Source: Kitasatospora xanthocidica (lineage in GTDB: Bacteria > Actinomycetota > Actinomycetes > Streptomycetales > Streptomycetaceae). Taken from it: a stretch of DNA of 64,000 nt. Within the stretch, counting starts at the first letter, position 1; each line of letters opens with the position of its first letter. Position numbers and translations under genes: made by a program. The stretch is taken from NCBI RefSeq assembly GCF_014656195.1, contig NZ_BNBY01000004.1, forward strand, positions 124,001 through 188,000, in the 5' to 3' direction. Below are positions 49,466 through 57,327 of this stretch, in pieces. Under the pieces are notes generated by a model. It was not told the origin of the DNA. It saw only the letters and a list, made by a program, of their open reading frames with translations, and did no database searches.

Positions 49466-49720
49466 ATGGCGCTACAGTTCACGGGCATTGATCCGAACAC
49501 CGAGCACGAGGGATCGCCCACGGTGTGGGTGGACAACGAGACGCGGGAGATCGTGATCCAGGGATGGCGCCCGGATGCCGCCCTGCTGAGCGAGATCATC
49601 GACACCGAGTGGGCACCCGGCCATGCCAAGGGCATTCCCGACCCCGAAGCCGTGGTCCGTATCCCGGCCAGGATGGTTCCGATCTTGAGGAAGGCATGCG
49701 ATGACGCGGAGCGCCAGTAA
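49466..49720 (+). CDS. 84-residue protein coupled to DUF6879
   Basis: Begins MALQFTGIDPNTEHEGSPTV and ends VRIPARMVPILRKACDDAERQ. AGGAGGG lies 7 bases before ATG 49466. It overlaps the next gene by 20 bases in another frame. I do not know a named family, but it recurs: degenerate copies of its 3' end precede the other DUF6879 genes at 53624, about 55140 and 55808. That shows it is a regular partner of DUF6879 proteins. Confidence 0.8.
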   Translation: MALQFTGIDPNTEHEGSPTVWVDNETREIVIQGWRPDAALLSEIIDTEWAPGHAKGIPDPEAVVRIPARMVPILRKACDDAERQ

Positions 49721-50237
49721 GGTGCCGGATTTCGCCGACCTGCTGGAGGGCGCTCAGCACTCGGCAGTTCACCTGGAGATGCGGGACACCTACGCCGGCC
49801 AGGACAGCGGCGGCTTCGCCGAGTACCTTCGCAGCGGGTACGCCGACAACGATCCGGAGTCACAGCACTGGACCCGGTGGGGGGCGATGGTACGTGCGGC
49901 CACCAACCGTGGTGTGCAGATGCGTCGAGCCCGGATCGTGTCCGAGCCGGTCACCGACTACATCCGCTACGAGCATGCCCTGACCGTCGCGAACCTGGCA
50001 CTGGGCGAGCAGGTCCGCTGGCTTCCCCGCCGCGGCTCCTCCGACATCGCCCTGCCGGGCAACGACTTCTGGCTGTTCGACGGCACCGCCGTGCTGTTCA
50101 ACCACTTCGCCGGCGATGGCGCGTGGGCGGAGCCGCGACTCACGTTCACCGAGGACCCGGCTGTGGTGAAACTCTGCGCCTCGGCTTTCGAGGCCGTATG
50201 GGAGCGCGGCATCGACCACGACGAATACACGGTGTAG
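49701..50237 (+). CDS. DUF6879-family protein, copy 1
   Basis: Protein of 178 residues. Shared landmarks with the copies at 55176 and 55848 are LLEGAQHSAVHLEMRDTY, RGVQMRRARIVSEPVTDYIRYEHALT, GEQVRWLPRR, DIALPGNDFWLFDG and a C-terminal AFEAVWERG. This is the family seen beside XRE regulators in streptomycetes; its function is unknown. No signal peptide or membrane helix is seen. It follows the 84-residue gene and precedes a second DUF5753 XRE gene by 24 bases. Confidence 0.88.
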   Translation: MTRSASKVPDFADLLEGAQHSAVHLEMRDTYAGQDSGGFAEYLRSGYADNDPESQHWTRWGAMVRAATNRGVQMRRARIVSEPVTDYIRYEHALTVANLALGEQVRWLPRRGSSDIALPGNDFWLFDGTAVLFNHFAGDGAWAEPRLTFTEDPAVVKLCASAFEAVWERGIDHDEYTV

Positions 50238-50261
50238 CGCCAACTCGCCGGACAGACACCC

Positions 50262-51110
50262 ATGCCCTCCTCTCCGTCCTCCAGCGCCCAGGCCGCCCGG
50301 CGCGCAGTCGCTTCGCGGCTCCGGGAGTTGATGCTGGACGCGGGGCTCCGGGGGCAGGAGCTGTCTGTCCGGTGTGGCTGGCACGAGTCCAAGACCTCCC
50401 GCATCATCAACGCCAAGATGCCGCCGTCCGACGCTGACATCCGGGCATGGTGCGCTGCCTGCAGCGCCGACGATCAGGCCGCCGACCTCGTCGCCACCAC
50501 CCGCGCTGTCGAGTCGATGTACATGGAGTGGCGGCGTATCCAGCGCAATGGAATGCGCAAGGCGCAGGAAACCATCAACGCCCTGTACGAGCGGACGGCG
50601 CTGACACGGGTGTACGTCTCCAACGTAGTCCCGGGCTTCTTCCAGACACCCGCCTACGCCACCGCGCTGATGCGCAGTATCCGCCAGTTCCAGGGCCACC
50701 CCGACGACGTCACCGAAGCGGTCGCAGCCCGGATCGCCCGCAGCCGATTCCTCTACGAGGGCGGACACCGCTTCGCCGTGGTGATGGAAGAGGGCGTCCT
50801 GCGGCATCGGATCGGCAGGTCCGAAGAGATGGCCGGCCAGTTGCGGCATCTGCTTGCCGTCCTGCCGCTCGCCTCCGTCTCGCTCGGGGTCATCCCATTC
50901 GGCGCGGAACGAACCGTCTGGCCCCTGGAAGCCTTCTACCTTCACGACGACGAGCACGTCATGGTGGAGACTCTGACGGCAGGAATCGACGTCACCCAAC
51001 CGCGAGAAGTCGCCGACTACGCACGAGCGTTCGCCGAGCTGAACCGGATGGCTGTCCACGGCAACGACGTGAGAACGCTGATCGCATCCGCGCTCGCTGC
51101 ACTTGGGTGA
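50262..51110 (+). CDS. XRE-family regulator with DUF5753 domain, copy 2
   Basis: Protein of 282 residues. The HTH (about 15-55) is SRLRELMLDAGLRGQELSVRCGWHESKTSRIINAK, followed by DUF5753 with SNVVPGFFQTPAYATALM, RIARSRFLYEG, VMEEGVLRHRIG, LGVIPFGAER and HVMVETLTAGIDV. It is distant from the copy at 47554. Its place between DUF6879 and the graspetide genes suggests it controls one or both. Start ATG 50262 has only a weak ribosome-binding site. Confidence 0.88.
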   Translation: MPSSPSSSAQAARRAVASRLRELMLDAGLRGQELSVRCGWHESKTSRIINAKMPPSDADIRAWCAACSADDQAADLVATTRAVESMYMEWRRIQRNGMRKAQETINALYERTALTRVYVSNVVPGFFQTPAYATALMRSIRQFQGHPDDVTEAVAARIARSRFLYEGGHRFAVVMEEGVLRHRIGRSEEMAGQLRHLLAVLPLASVSLGVIPFGAERTVWPLEAFYLHDDEHVMVETLTAGIDVTQPREVADYARAFAELNRMAVHGNDVRTLIASALAALG

Positions 51111-51135
51111 ATCCGCGCAAGAAGCCGCAAGTACG

Positions 51136-51165
51136 TTGAGTACCGGGTCAATTACTCCATACCGT
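51136..51165 (+). promoter_or_regulatory. Promoter-like sequence ahead of the graspetide precursor
   Basis: TTGAGT (51136-51141) and TACCGT (51160-51165) are 18 bases apart, about 90 bases before the precursor start. GAGTA and TACTC form a dyad between the two boxes (51138-51157) that could bind a regulator such as the upstream XRE protein. Confidence 0.5.
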
Positions 51166-51253
51166 CGGTGATGCCGCCCGGCGCGAGGACACCGATCCCC
51201 GCAGACACCGGCGCCGGCAGCATCCACCGCTTCGAGCACGAGAGGAGACCTCC

Positions 51254-51469
51254 ATGCCCACCGCCTCCACGGCCCAACAGCCGTTCGCCATGCGCTTCGC
51301 CGCGCGGCAGACCAGCGAGCCGGCCGACGCCGCCGGCGTCACGTACGACCACGCCCTGCAGATCGCCGTCACCTCCGACGGCAACCCCTGGGCGCACACC
51401 GCCAGCGGCGAGACCAGCAGCAACACCAACTCCGACAGCAAGAACGACGAAGGCACCGACTTCTACTAG
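51254..51469 (+). CDS. tgmA: Graspetide (ATP-grasp target RiPP) precursor peptide
   Basis: Precursor of 71 residues. The leader has the family pattern PFAMRFAARQTSEPAD, then VTYDHALQIAVTSDGNPW, as in actinobacterial TgmA peptides. The C-terminal ~25 residues (after about residue 46) are rich in Ser/Thr (T49, S51, T54, S55, S56, T58, S60, S62, T68) and acids (E53, D61, D65, E66, D69) and should be the core where side-chain ester or amide rings form. No Cys is present. AGGAG lies 6 bases before ATG 51254. The ligase gene starts 10 bases after its stop. The exact ring pattern cannot be read from sequence. Confidence 0.88.
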   Translation: MPTASTAQQPFAMRFAARQTSEPADAAGVTYDHALQIAVTSDGNPWAHTASGETSSNTNSDSKNDEGTDFY

Positions 51470-51479
51470 GAGAACCGAG

Positions 51480-52427
51480 GTGACGGAACCCGACGGCGAG
51501 GCGGTGCTCGTTCTCACGAACCGCCTCGACTCCACTGCGGATCTGGTGGTCGAGCACCTGAACAGCCGGGGCGTCCCGGTGTTCCGCTGCGACACCGCCG
51601 AGTTCCCGACCGAACTCACCCTGGCCGCAACCCTGGAGGACGGCTGGGCCGGGGTGCTCGACAACGGGCACCGCACGCTCGACCTGTCCCGGGTCCGGTC
51701 GGTGTACTTCCGCAGGCCCGAGGAGTTCCGGCTGCCCGACGGCATGTCCGAGGCCGGGCGGCGGTTCGCCGCCGCCCAGTCCCGGGCCGGCTTCGTCGGT
51801 GTCGCCGTCTCTCTTCCCTGCCTGTGGATCAACCACCCCGCGCGGGACCTCGATGCCAACCACAAGCCGTGGCAACTCGCGGTCGCCCGGCAGCTGGGGC
51901 TGAATCCACCGCGCAGCATCATCACCAACGACCCCGAGGCGGGCCGGCGCTTCGCCGCCGACCTCGGTGGTGTCCCGGTCATCACCAAGAGCCTGGGCGC
52001 CCCCGTGGACACCGTCGTGATCGACCCCGCGGCCCTGGACGACTCGGTGCGGCTGTGCGCCCACCTCTTCCAGGAGTGGATCGACAAGGCCCACGAGGTC
52101 CGGCTGACCGTGGTCGGCGACCGCTTCTTCCCCGTCGAGATCCACGCCGGTTCGGAGGCCGCCCGCATCGACTGGCGCACCGACTACAAGAGCCTCACCT
52201 ACCGGCCGACGACCGTCCCCGGCCCGGTTCGCGAGCGCGTGTCCGCGTTCATGCGCGAATTCGGACTCGTCTTCGGGGCCTTCGACTTCATCGTGACCCC
52301 GGCCGGGGAATGGCGGTTCCTCGAAGTGAACCCCAACGGGCAGTGGTCGTGGATCGAGCACAGGACCGGCGTGCCGATCTCGCGCGCCATCGCGGATCTT
52401 CTGGAGAAGGGCAGCACAGGTGAGTGA
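51480..52427 (+). CDS. tgmB: ATP-grasp ribosomal peptide maturase
   Basis: Protein of 315 residues. The N-terminal pre-ATP-grasp part has LVLTNRLDSTADLVVEHLNSRGVPVFRCDTAEFP and SVYFRRPEEFRLP; the ATP-grasp part has PVITKSLGAPVDTVV and a QEWIDKAHEVRLTVVGDRFF segment, and ends with the metal-binding FLEVNPNGQWSWIE motif. Enzymes of this class phosphorylate Asp/Glu side chains and join them to Ser/Thr (ester) or Lys (amide) of the same peptide. GTG 51480 has AGGAG 9-13 bases upstream. It overlaps the methyltransferase gene by 8 bases. Confidence 0.93.
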   Translation: MTEPDGEAVLVLTNRLDSTADLVVEHLNSRGVPVFRCDTAEFPTELTLAATLEDGWAGVLDNGHRTLDLSRVRSVYFRRPEEFRLPDGMSEAGRRFAAAQSRAGFVGVAVSLPCLWINHPARDLDANHKPWQLAVARQLGLNPPRSIITNDPEAGRRFAADLGGVPVITKSLGAPVDTVVIDPAALDDSVRLCAHLFQEWIDKAHEVRLTVVGDRFFPVEIHAGSEAARIDWRTDYKSLTYRPTTVPGPVRERVSAFMREFGLVFGAFDFIVTPAGEWRFLEVNPNGQWSWIEHRTGVPISRAIADLLEKGSTGE

Positions 52428-53619
52428 CAACCTGGACGGGACCGACGAGACGGCGCACCGACTGCGCGCCGAACTCACCGAGGAACTGGCGCGCGACGGC
52501 TCGCTGCGCAGCCCGCACTGGCGCGACGCGGTGCTGGCGGTGCCCCGCCACGTCTTCCTGCCGGCGTTCTACACCGCCGAGGACGGCCCGGACGGCATCA
52601 CCCGCTACACCGCCGTCAGCCGGGACACCGACCCGCAACGGTGGCTGCGGCTGGCCTACGAGAACACCACGTGGGTCACCCAGCTCGACCACGGCGCCCT
52701 CCCCCGGCCGCATGCCGAACCCCGCACCGGGACGCCCACCAGTTCCTCCACCCTCCCCGGCGTCGTCGTCCGGATGCTCGAAGACCTCGACGTCCCGGAC
52801 GGCGCGAACGTACTAGAAGTCGGAACCGGCACCGGCTACTCCACGGCGCTGTTGTGCGCCCGGCTCGGCGACCGGTACGTGACCAGCGTGGAGCACGACG
52901 CCGTCCTGTCCGCCGCCGACGGCGAACGGCTCGCCTCCCTCGGCCACCGGCCCCGCCTGGTCGTCGGCGACGGCGCCAAGGGCTGCCCGGACGGCGGACC
53001 GTACGACCGGATCATCGCCACGTACTCGCCCGACCACGTCCCGCCCGCCTGGCCGGCCCAGGCCCGGCCCGGTGCGATCATCCTGGTGTCGCTGGTCGGC
53101 GGCCTCGACGCCTACGGGTACGTGAAACTGCGGGTCGGCGACGGCGGCGAAGCACAGGGCCGGTTCATCGACTCCGACGTCTCGTTCATGCTCTCCCGCG
53201 AGACCCGGCGGCCCCCGATCGGTCCCCTCATGCGCGCCGCCCTCCGGGACCGCCACGACACCGCCGGCCTCGACACCGCCGTCCGTCCCGACACCCTGGA
53301 CGACCCGTCCTTCCTGTGGACCGCCCAGATCGCCATGCCCGGCACGACCCGGCTGCGCATGGCGGCCGACGGCGTCACGGGCCGGTGGTTCCTCCACGCC
53401 GACGGATCATGGGCGGTCCTGGAGAGCCGACCCGACGGCACCACCCGCGCCTTCCAGGGCGGCCCGCGCTCCCTCTGGTCCGAGCTGGAGGCGGCGGCCA
53501 CGGCGTGGATCTCCAACGGCCGCCCCGTGCTTGAGCGTTACGGTCTTACGGTGACCCCGGAGGCCAACACCGTCTGGCTGGACGACCCCGGCAGCCCGGT
53601 CGGCATCCTGGGCCGGTGA
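52420..53619 (+). CDS. tgmC: Graspetide-associated PIMT-like methyltransferase
   Basis: Protein of 399 residues. The N-terminal part resembles protein-L-isoaspartate methyltransferase: AVPRHVFLPAFYT, STLPGVVVRMLEDL, motif I VLEVGTGTGYSTALL (about 130-144) and YDRIIATYSPDHVPPAW. The C-terminal ~170 residues are an extension typical of graspetide-cluster methyltransferases. Characterised relatives (in the fuscimiditide cluster) methylate a core Asp so that it closes to an aspartimide; the same product is inferred here. It overlaps the ligase gene by 8 bases. Confidence 0.9.
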   Translation: MSDNLDGTDETAHRLRAELTEELARDGSLRSPHWRDAVLAVPRHVFLPAFYTAEDGPDGITRYTAVSRDTDPQRWLRLAYENTTWVTQLDHGALPRPHAEPRTGTPTSSSTLPGVVVRMLEDLDVPDGANVLEVGTGTGYSTALLCARLGDRYVTSVEHDAVLSAADGERLASLGHRPRLVVGDGAKGCPDGGPYDRIIATYSPDHVPPAWPAQARPGAIILVSLVGGLDAYGYVKLRVGDGGEAQGRFIDSDVSFMLSRETRRPPIGPLMRAALRDRHDTAGLDTAVRPDTLDDPSFLWTAQIAMPGTTRLRMAADGVTGRWFLHADGSWAVLESRPDGTTRAFQGGPRSLWSELEAAATAWISNGRPVLERYGLTVTPEANTVWLDDPGSPVGILGR

Positions 53620-53623
53620 CCGG

Positions 53624-53745
53624 ATCACGAAGCCGTCGTCCGCATCGCCACACGGACGATTCCACTCCTACGAGAGTCCGGGAAACGGTCGGCCGTGGCG
53701 TGGTGATGCGACGTGCCCGGATCGTCTCCGATCCGGGCACCGACG
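53624..53745 (+). pseudogene. Relic of the 84-residue/DUF6879 gene pair
   Basis: Just after the methyltransferase stop the DNA matches the 3' end of the 84-residue gene (HEAVVRIATRTIPLLRE against PEAVVRIPARMVPILRK). It then jumps to the middle of a DUF6879 gene (RETVGRGVVMRRARIVSDPGTD against RETVGRGVVMRRARIVSEPVTE). The rest of both genes is missing, so this is a deletion remnant lying between the graspetide genes and the kinase. Confidence 0.8.
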
Positions 53746-53797
53746 ACGGCCGCGACGTGTCCGAGCGCATCCCCTGCAACTGGAAGGCGGTAAAGGC

Positions 53798-54634
53798 ATG
53801 GGCGAGTTCGCTCCCTGCCCCGGCGAAGCGCTGAAGGCCGCCGAGTCGATCTGCGGTCCGGTCACTCTCACCGGGATCACCGACCGACGAGGCTCGGCCG
53901 TCTGGAAGGCGACCGGTGTCCGGGGCTCCGTGGCGATCAAGGCCGGCCACGGCGAGGGCGAGGAGATCACTGCCCGGGAAAGCGCCGTCCTGGACCAGCT
54001 GCCCGGCTACACCGTCATCGCCGGCCGCTACGCCGGCGGCGTCTGGTACGTCACCCCCTGGCTCGCGGGACCGTCCACCTGGGACCTGTTCAAGCCCATC
54101 CGCGCCGACGGCGGCGACCCCGCGCAGGCCCTCGCCGGAGCCACCGCCCTGTGCCGGGCCGTCGCCGAACTGCACTCCGCCGCATGGGTCCACGGCGACC
54201 TCCAACCCGCTCACGGCGTCCACACCGCCCAGGGCGCGAAGCTGCTCGATCTGTCCTGGGCCTGGTCGCCGACGTTCCCTCCGTCGCCGATCTTCCAGGG
54301 CGGCATCACCCACCTCGTCGCCCCCGAACTGGCCGCCGCCGTCGAATCCGGTGAGCGTCCGGTCAGGACGACCACCGCTTCCGACGTGTACGCCCTCGCC
54401 GGAACGCTGTGGACCTGCGTCACGGGCCGGTGGCCGCTCGACTACGACGCCGCCGGCATCGGCCCCGATGCCGGCCCCTCCGCCCGTCGGGCCGCCATCG
54501 CCACCGGCACGATCCCCCTCTGCTCCGCCCCGTCCTGGCCCACCCTCCTGACCCCGCTGCGGGCGGTCCTGCGCGCACCCGCGCAGGACCGCCCCACGGC
54601 CGCCGAACTCGGCCTCGCCCTCGCGAAACTGTGA
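53798..54634 (+). CDS. Atypical Ser/Thr-kinase-like protein of the graspetide locus
   Basis: Protein of 278 residues of the eukaryotic-like kinase fold. The N-lobe Lys is in GSVAIKAG (about residue 48). The catalytic loop is HGDLQPAH (His132, Asp134), where a typical kinase has HRDxKPxN, so the metal-binding Asn is His. The DFG motif is replaced by DLS (Asp151). An APE-like VAPELAAAV and SDVYALAGTLW helix follow. It may be a low-activity or non-protein kinase, possibly acting on the peptide or a regulator. Its stop overlaps the GNAT start (GTGA). A copy of its 3' end lies at 55701. Confidence 0.82.
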   Translation: MGEFAPCPGEALKAAESICGPVTLTGITDRRGSAVWKATGVRGSVAIKAGHGEGEEITARESAVLDQLPGYTVIAGRYAGGVWYVTPWLAGPSTWDLFKPIRADGGDPAQALAGATALCRAVAELHSAAWVHGDLQPAHGVHTAQGAKLLDLSWAWSPTFPPSPIFQGGITHLVAPELAAAVESGERPVRTTTASDVYALAGTLWTCVTGRWPLDYDAAGIGPDAGPSARRAAIATGTIPLCSAPSWPTLLTPLRAVLRAPAQDRPTAAELGLALAKL

Positions 54635-55179
54635 GCCTCCGGGAGCTCACGACCGATGATGCCCGCGCCGTCCAACGGATCTACAGCAGCGCATCGGTGC
54701 TCCACCTCCCGCGCGCGGCGATGGAAGGCACCGAAGCACAGCGGTTCGTGGAGCGGGCCGTCCGGTGCGCACGGGAGACACCGCGCACTCACCACGTCCT
54801 CGGGATCGACATGAACGGCGACCTTCTGGGCATCATCAAGCTCAACCGCACCAGCACCAATGGCAAGCTGAGCTACATCCTGCGCGATGACGCCTGGGGC
54901 TGCGGGGTCGCCACCGCCGCCGTCACCGAGCTTCTGGTTCTCGCCTTCGGCGTGCTCGGCCTGCCCGTCGTCACCGCGAAGCATCACGCCGACAACGCCG
55001 CTTCCGGCCGCGTGCTGGTCAAAGCCGGGTTCAGCCGGACCGAAACGACCGGCGGATTCGTGCACTACGCAGCCGAGCCGGGGTCGGCCGACCGACCCCG
55101 GCTCGGGCTCTCTCGATGCTCGACCGTCGTCCCCGCAGGGATGCGGACGATCCCGATCCCAACGAAAGGCCGGCAATGA
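54631..55179 (+). CDS. GNAT-family N-acetyltransferase of the graspetide locus
   Basis: Protein of 182 residues of the RimJ/RimL type. It starts VSLRELTTDDARAVQRIYSSASVLHL; the acetyl-CoA region is DAWGCGVATAAVTELLVLAFGVLGLP, and it has the typical NAASGRVLVKAGF helix. GTG 54631 overlaps the kinase stop (GTGA). The last ~15 residues (GMRTIPIPTKGRQ) resemble the 3' end of the 84-residue gene, as if the acetyltransferase had run into a degenerate copy before the DUF6879 start. A role in acetylating the peptide or a regulator is speculation. Confidence 0.82.
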   Translation: MSLRELTTDDARAVQRIYSSASVLHLPRAAMEGTEAQRFVERAVRCARETPRTHHVLGIDMNGDLLGIIKLNRTSTNGKLSYILRDDAWGCGVATAAVTELLVLAFGVLGLPVVTAKHHADNAASGRVLVKAGFSRTETTGGFVHYAAEPGSADRPRLGLSRCSTVVPAGMRTIPIPTKGRQ

Positions 55180-55697
55180 CGCAGAAGGTGCCCGACCTGA
55201 CCGACCTGCTCAGGGGAGCACAGCGGACTGCGGTCCACCTTGAGATGCGCGACGGCTACATGCGCGACGACCCGCTGCTCCTCCGCTGGCTCGGCGGGCA
55301 CCGGGACGATCCGGCGGACCGTACATCGTGGTGGAATCCCTGGTTGCAGCTGATGGAGGAGACCACCAGCCGCGGGGTCGACGTGCGACGAGCCCGGATC
55401 GTCTCCGAACCGGCGAGCGAGTACATCCGCTTCGAGCACGAGATCACGTTCCGGAACATCGCCTCCGGCGAGCAGGTCAGATGGCTCCCCCGCTGGCAGG
55501 CGACCGATCTGGCCCTCCCGGGCAACGACTTCTGGCTCATCGACGGGCGAACTCTCGTAGTCCACCACTTCAGCGGCGAAGGTGACGTCGTGGATCACGA
55601 AGTCACCAAGGCCCCTGGGACCGTAAGACTCTGCACCTCGGCGTTCGAGGCCGTCTGGGAGCGTGCAGTGCCTCACGAGGACTTCCGGCTGACCTGA
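55176..55697 (+). CDS. DUF6879-family protein, copy 2
   Basis: Protein of 173 residues with the family blocks LLRGAQRTAVHLEMRDGY, RGVDVRRARIVSEPASEYIRFEHE, GEQVRWLPRW, LALPGNDFWLIDG and AFEAVWERA. The ATG overlaps the GNAT stop (ATGA). Sequence is closer to copy 3 at the start (TQK-PD-T-LLRGAQRTAVHLEMRD) than to copy 1. Confidence 0.88.
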   Translation: MTQKVPDLTDLLRGAQRTAVHLEMRDGYMRDDPLLLRWLGGHRDDPADRTSWWNPWLQLMEETTSRGVDVRRARIVSEPASEYIRFEHEITFRNIASGEQVRWLPRWQATDLALPGNDFWLIDGRTLVVHHFSGEGDVVDHEVTKAPGTVRLCTSAFEAVWERAVPHEDFRLT

Positions 55698-55700
55698 CCC

Positions 55701-55811
55701 GTGTCCGCCCTCCTGAGCCCGCTGCGGGCGGTCCTGCGCGCACCCGCGCAGGACCGCCCCACCGCCACCGAACTCGCCCTCGCCCTCGCCCTCGCCCTGG
55801 CAAATCTGTGA
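55701..55811 (+). pseudogene. Relic of the kinase gene 3' end
   Basis: The 36-codon open segment after DUF6879 copy 2 matches the last ~33 residues of the kinase gene at 53798: LLSPLRAVLRAPAQDRPTA against LLTPLRAVLRAPAQDRPTA, ending ALANL against ALAKL. The nucleotide match through CTGCGGGCGGTCCTGCGCGC is exact. The rest of the kinase gene is absent, and a CTCGCC triplication lengthens the end. Confidence 0.85.
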
Positions 55812-55847
55812 AGGTGCGGGCGATGCCACTCCTACGAAAGGCATGTG
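55808..55847 (+). pseudogene. Relic of the 84-residue gene 3' end
   Basis: The frame beginning at GTG 55808 reads VKVRAMPLLRKACDDAEG, matching the last residues of the 84-residue protein (RMVPILRKACDDAERQ). Even the GTGA junction with the kinase relic is preserved. DUF6879 copy 3 begins inside it. Confidence 0.82.
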
Positions 55848-56372
55848 ATGACGCAGAAGGATCCGGACTACACCGCTCTGCTCCGGGGCGCTCAGCGGAC
55901 GGCCGTCCATCTGGAGATGCGCGACGTCTATGGAGTCGCCTACGAGGCCGAGGACTTCGAGGAGTTCAGGCGCTCGGGCCGGGTCGATCTGGATCCGGAT
56001 TCCGAGGGCTGGGCCGGCTGGGTGCCGCTGGTCCGGGAGACCGTCGGACGTGGTGTCGTCATGCGGCGGGCCCGGATCGTCTCCGAGCCGGTCACCGAGT
56101 ACATCCGGTGGGAGCACGCGCTCACGCCGGTGAACATCGCGGCCGGGGAGCAGGTGCGGTGGCTGCCCCGGCGGCTGGCCTCCGACATCGCGCTCCCCGG
56201 CAACGATCTCTGGCTGATCGACGACTGCTTGGTGCTGTTCCACTGGTTCACCGGCGACGGTGACTGGGCAGGCCACGAGTACAGCGAGGACCCGGCCGTG
56301 GTGAAGCTGGTCGCCGACGCCTTCGAGGCGGTGTGGGAGCGCGGCACCCCGCACGACCGGTACGCCGTCTGA
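55848..56372 (+). CDS. DUF6879-family protein, copy 3
   Basis: Protein of 174 residues with the same blocks: LLRGAQRTAVHLEMRDVY, RETVGRGVVMRRARIVSEPVTEYIRWEHALT, GEQVRWLPRR, DIALPGNDLWLIDD and AFEAVWERG. The relic at 53624 is nearest to this copy. ATG 55848 is used; GTG 55845 is also possible. It is the last gene of the accessory block. The gap 56373-56592 has GC-rich inverted repeats but no gene. Confidence 0.88.
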   Translation: MTQKDPDYTALLRGAQRTAVHLEMRDVYGVAYEAEDFEEFRRSGRVDLDPDSEGWAGWVPLVRETVGRGVVMRRARIVSEPVTEYIRWEHALTPVNIAAGEQVRWLPRRLASDIALPGNDLWLIDDCLVLFHWFTGDGDWAGHEYSEDPAVVKLVADAFEAVWERGTPHDRYAV

Positions 56373-56592
56373 CCCGCCGCCCTTTGTCGAAGCTTTGCTC
56401 CGACCCCCTTCGGAGCAGCCCTCAGCACCGCGCGGAACGGCCCTTTCCCGGCCCCGCGCCGGGGCGTCACCGCGCCCCGGCCCGGGGCTGAACCACCCGT
56501 TCCCACCGCGACCACCGGATCCCCAACAGCCCACGTCACAGCGGGTTTTGGGGCACTCGCACGCATCCGCCGGGCCGCCTAGGCTCGACCGT

Positions 56593-57306
56593 ATGAACCG
56601 TACGATCCGCACCACCGAGGACGTTCTGGCGCTGCTCGACCGGCTCTTCCCACCGGCCGAGTCCTGGTGGGACCGTTTCTACGCGGACCGGTCCGCCGAT
56701 CGCCCGTTCTTCACCCCGGCGCCGGACGAGAACCTGGTCTCCTACCTCGACCGCGGCCTGCTCCTCCCCGGCCGCGCTCTCGACCTGGGCTGCGGCCCCG
56801 GCCGGAACGCCGTCCATCTGGCCTCCCGCGGCTTCGAGGTGGATGCCGTCGACCTCTCCTCCGCCGCCGTCGCCTGGGCCGGGGAGCGCGCCCGCGAGGC
56901 CGGTATCGGCACCGGGCTGCGCTTCCACCGGGCGAGCATCTTCGAGGCCGAACTCCCCTACGCACAGTACGACTTGGTCTACGACTCCGGCTGCCTGCAC
57001 CACCTCCCGCCGCACCGCCGGGTCAGCTACCTCGCGCTGCTGGACCGTGTCCTCGCGCCGGGCGGGCACTTCGCGGTCACCGCGTTCGCGGCCGGGGCGA
57101 TGGGGTCCGAGCGGCCCGACGAGGAGCTGTACCGGCTGGGCGAGCTGGAGGGTGGCCTGGCCTACTCGCCGGACGAACTCCGGTCACTGTTCCGCGACTT
57201 CACCCCGCTGGAGGTCCGCCCGATGCCCGCCCAGGAGCCCGGTTCGGCGACCTTCGGCCTGCCCTTCCTGCTCACGGCCCTGTTCCGGCGGCCCACCGGC
57301 ACCTGA
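56593..57306 (+). CDS. SAM-dependent methyltransferase (class I)
   Basis: Protein of 237 residues. Motif I is ALDLGCGPGRNAVHLA (about 57-72), followed by VDAVDLSSAAVAWA (motif II) and YDLVYDSGCLHHLPPH. The tail FTPLEVRPMPAQEP is typical of small-molecule methyltransferases. The fold is clear; the substrate is not. TAGGCT lies 8 bases before ATG 56593, so the transcript may be nearly leaderless. Confidence 0.85.
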   Translation: MNRTIRTTEDVLALLDRLFPPAESWWDRFYADRSADRPFFTPAPDENLVSYLDRGLLLPGRALDLGCGPGRNAVHLASRGFEVDAVDLSSAAVAWAGERAREAGIGTGLRFHRASIFEAELPYAQYDLVYDSGCLHHLPPHRRVSYLALLDRVLAPGGHFAVTAFAAGAMGSERPDEELYRLGELEGGLAYSPDELRSLFRDFTPLEVRPMPAQEPGSATFGLPFLLTALFRRPTGT

Positions 57307-57327
57307 CCCGACCCCCGGCCGAAGGCG

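Noticed and set aside
49466..56372. Toxin-antitoxin or phage-defence island
   Set aside because: XRE, kinase and GNAT genes can occur in such systems. However, no nuclease, helicase, reverse transcriptase or effector domain is visible, and the tgmABC genes give a better explanation.
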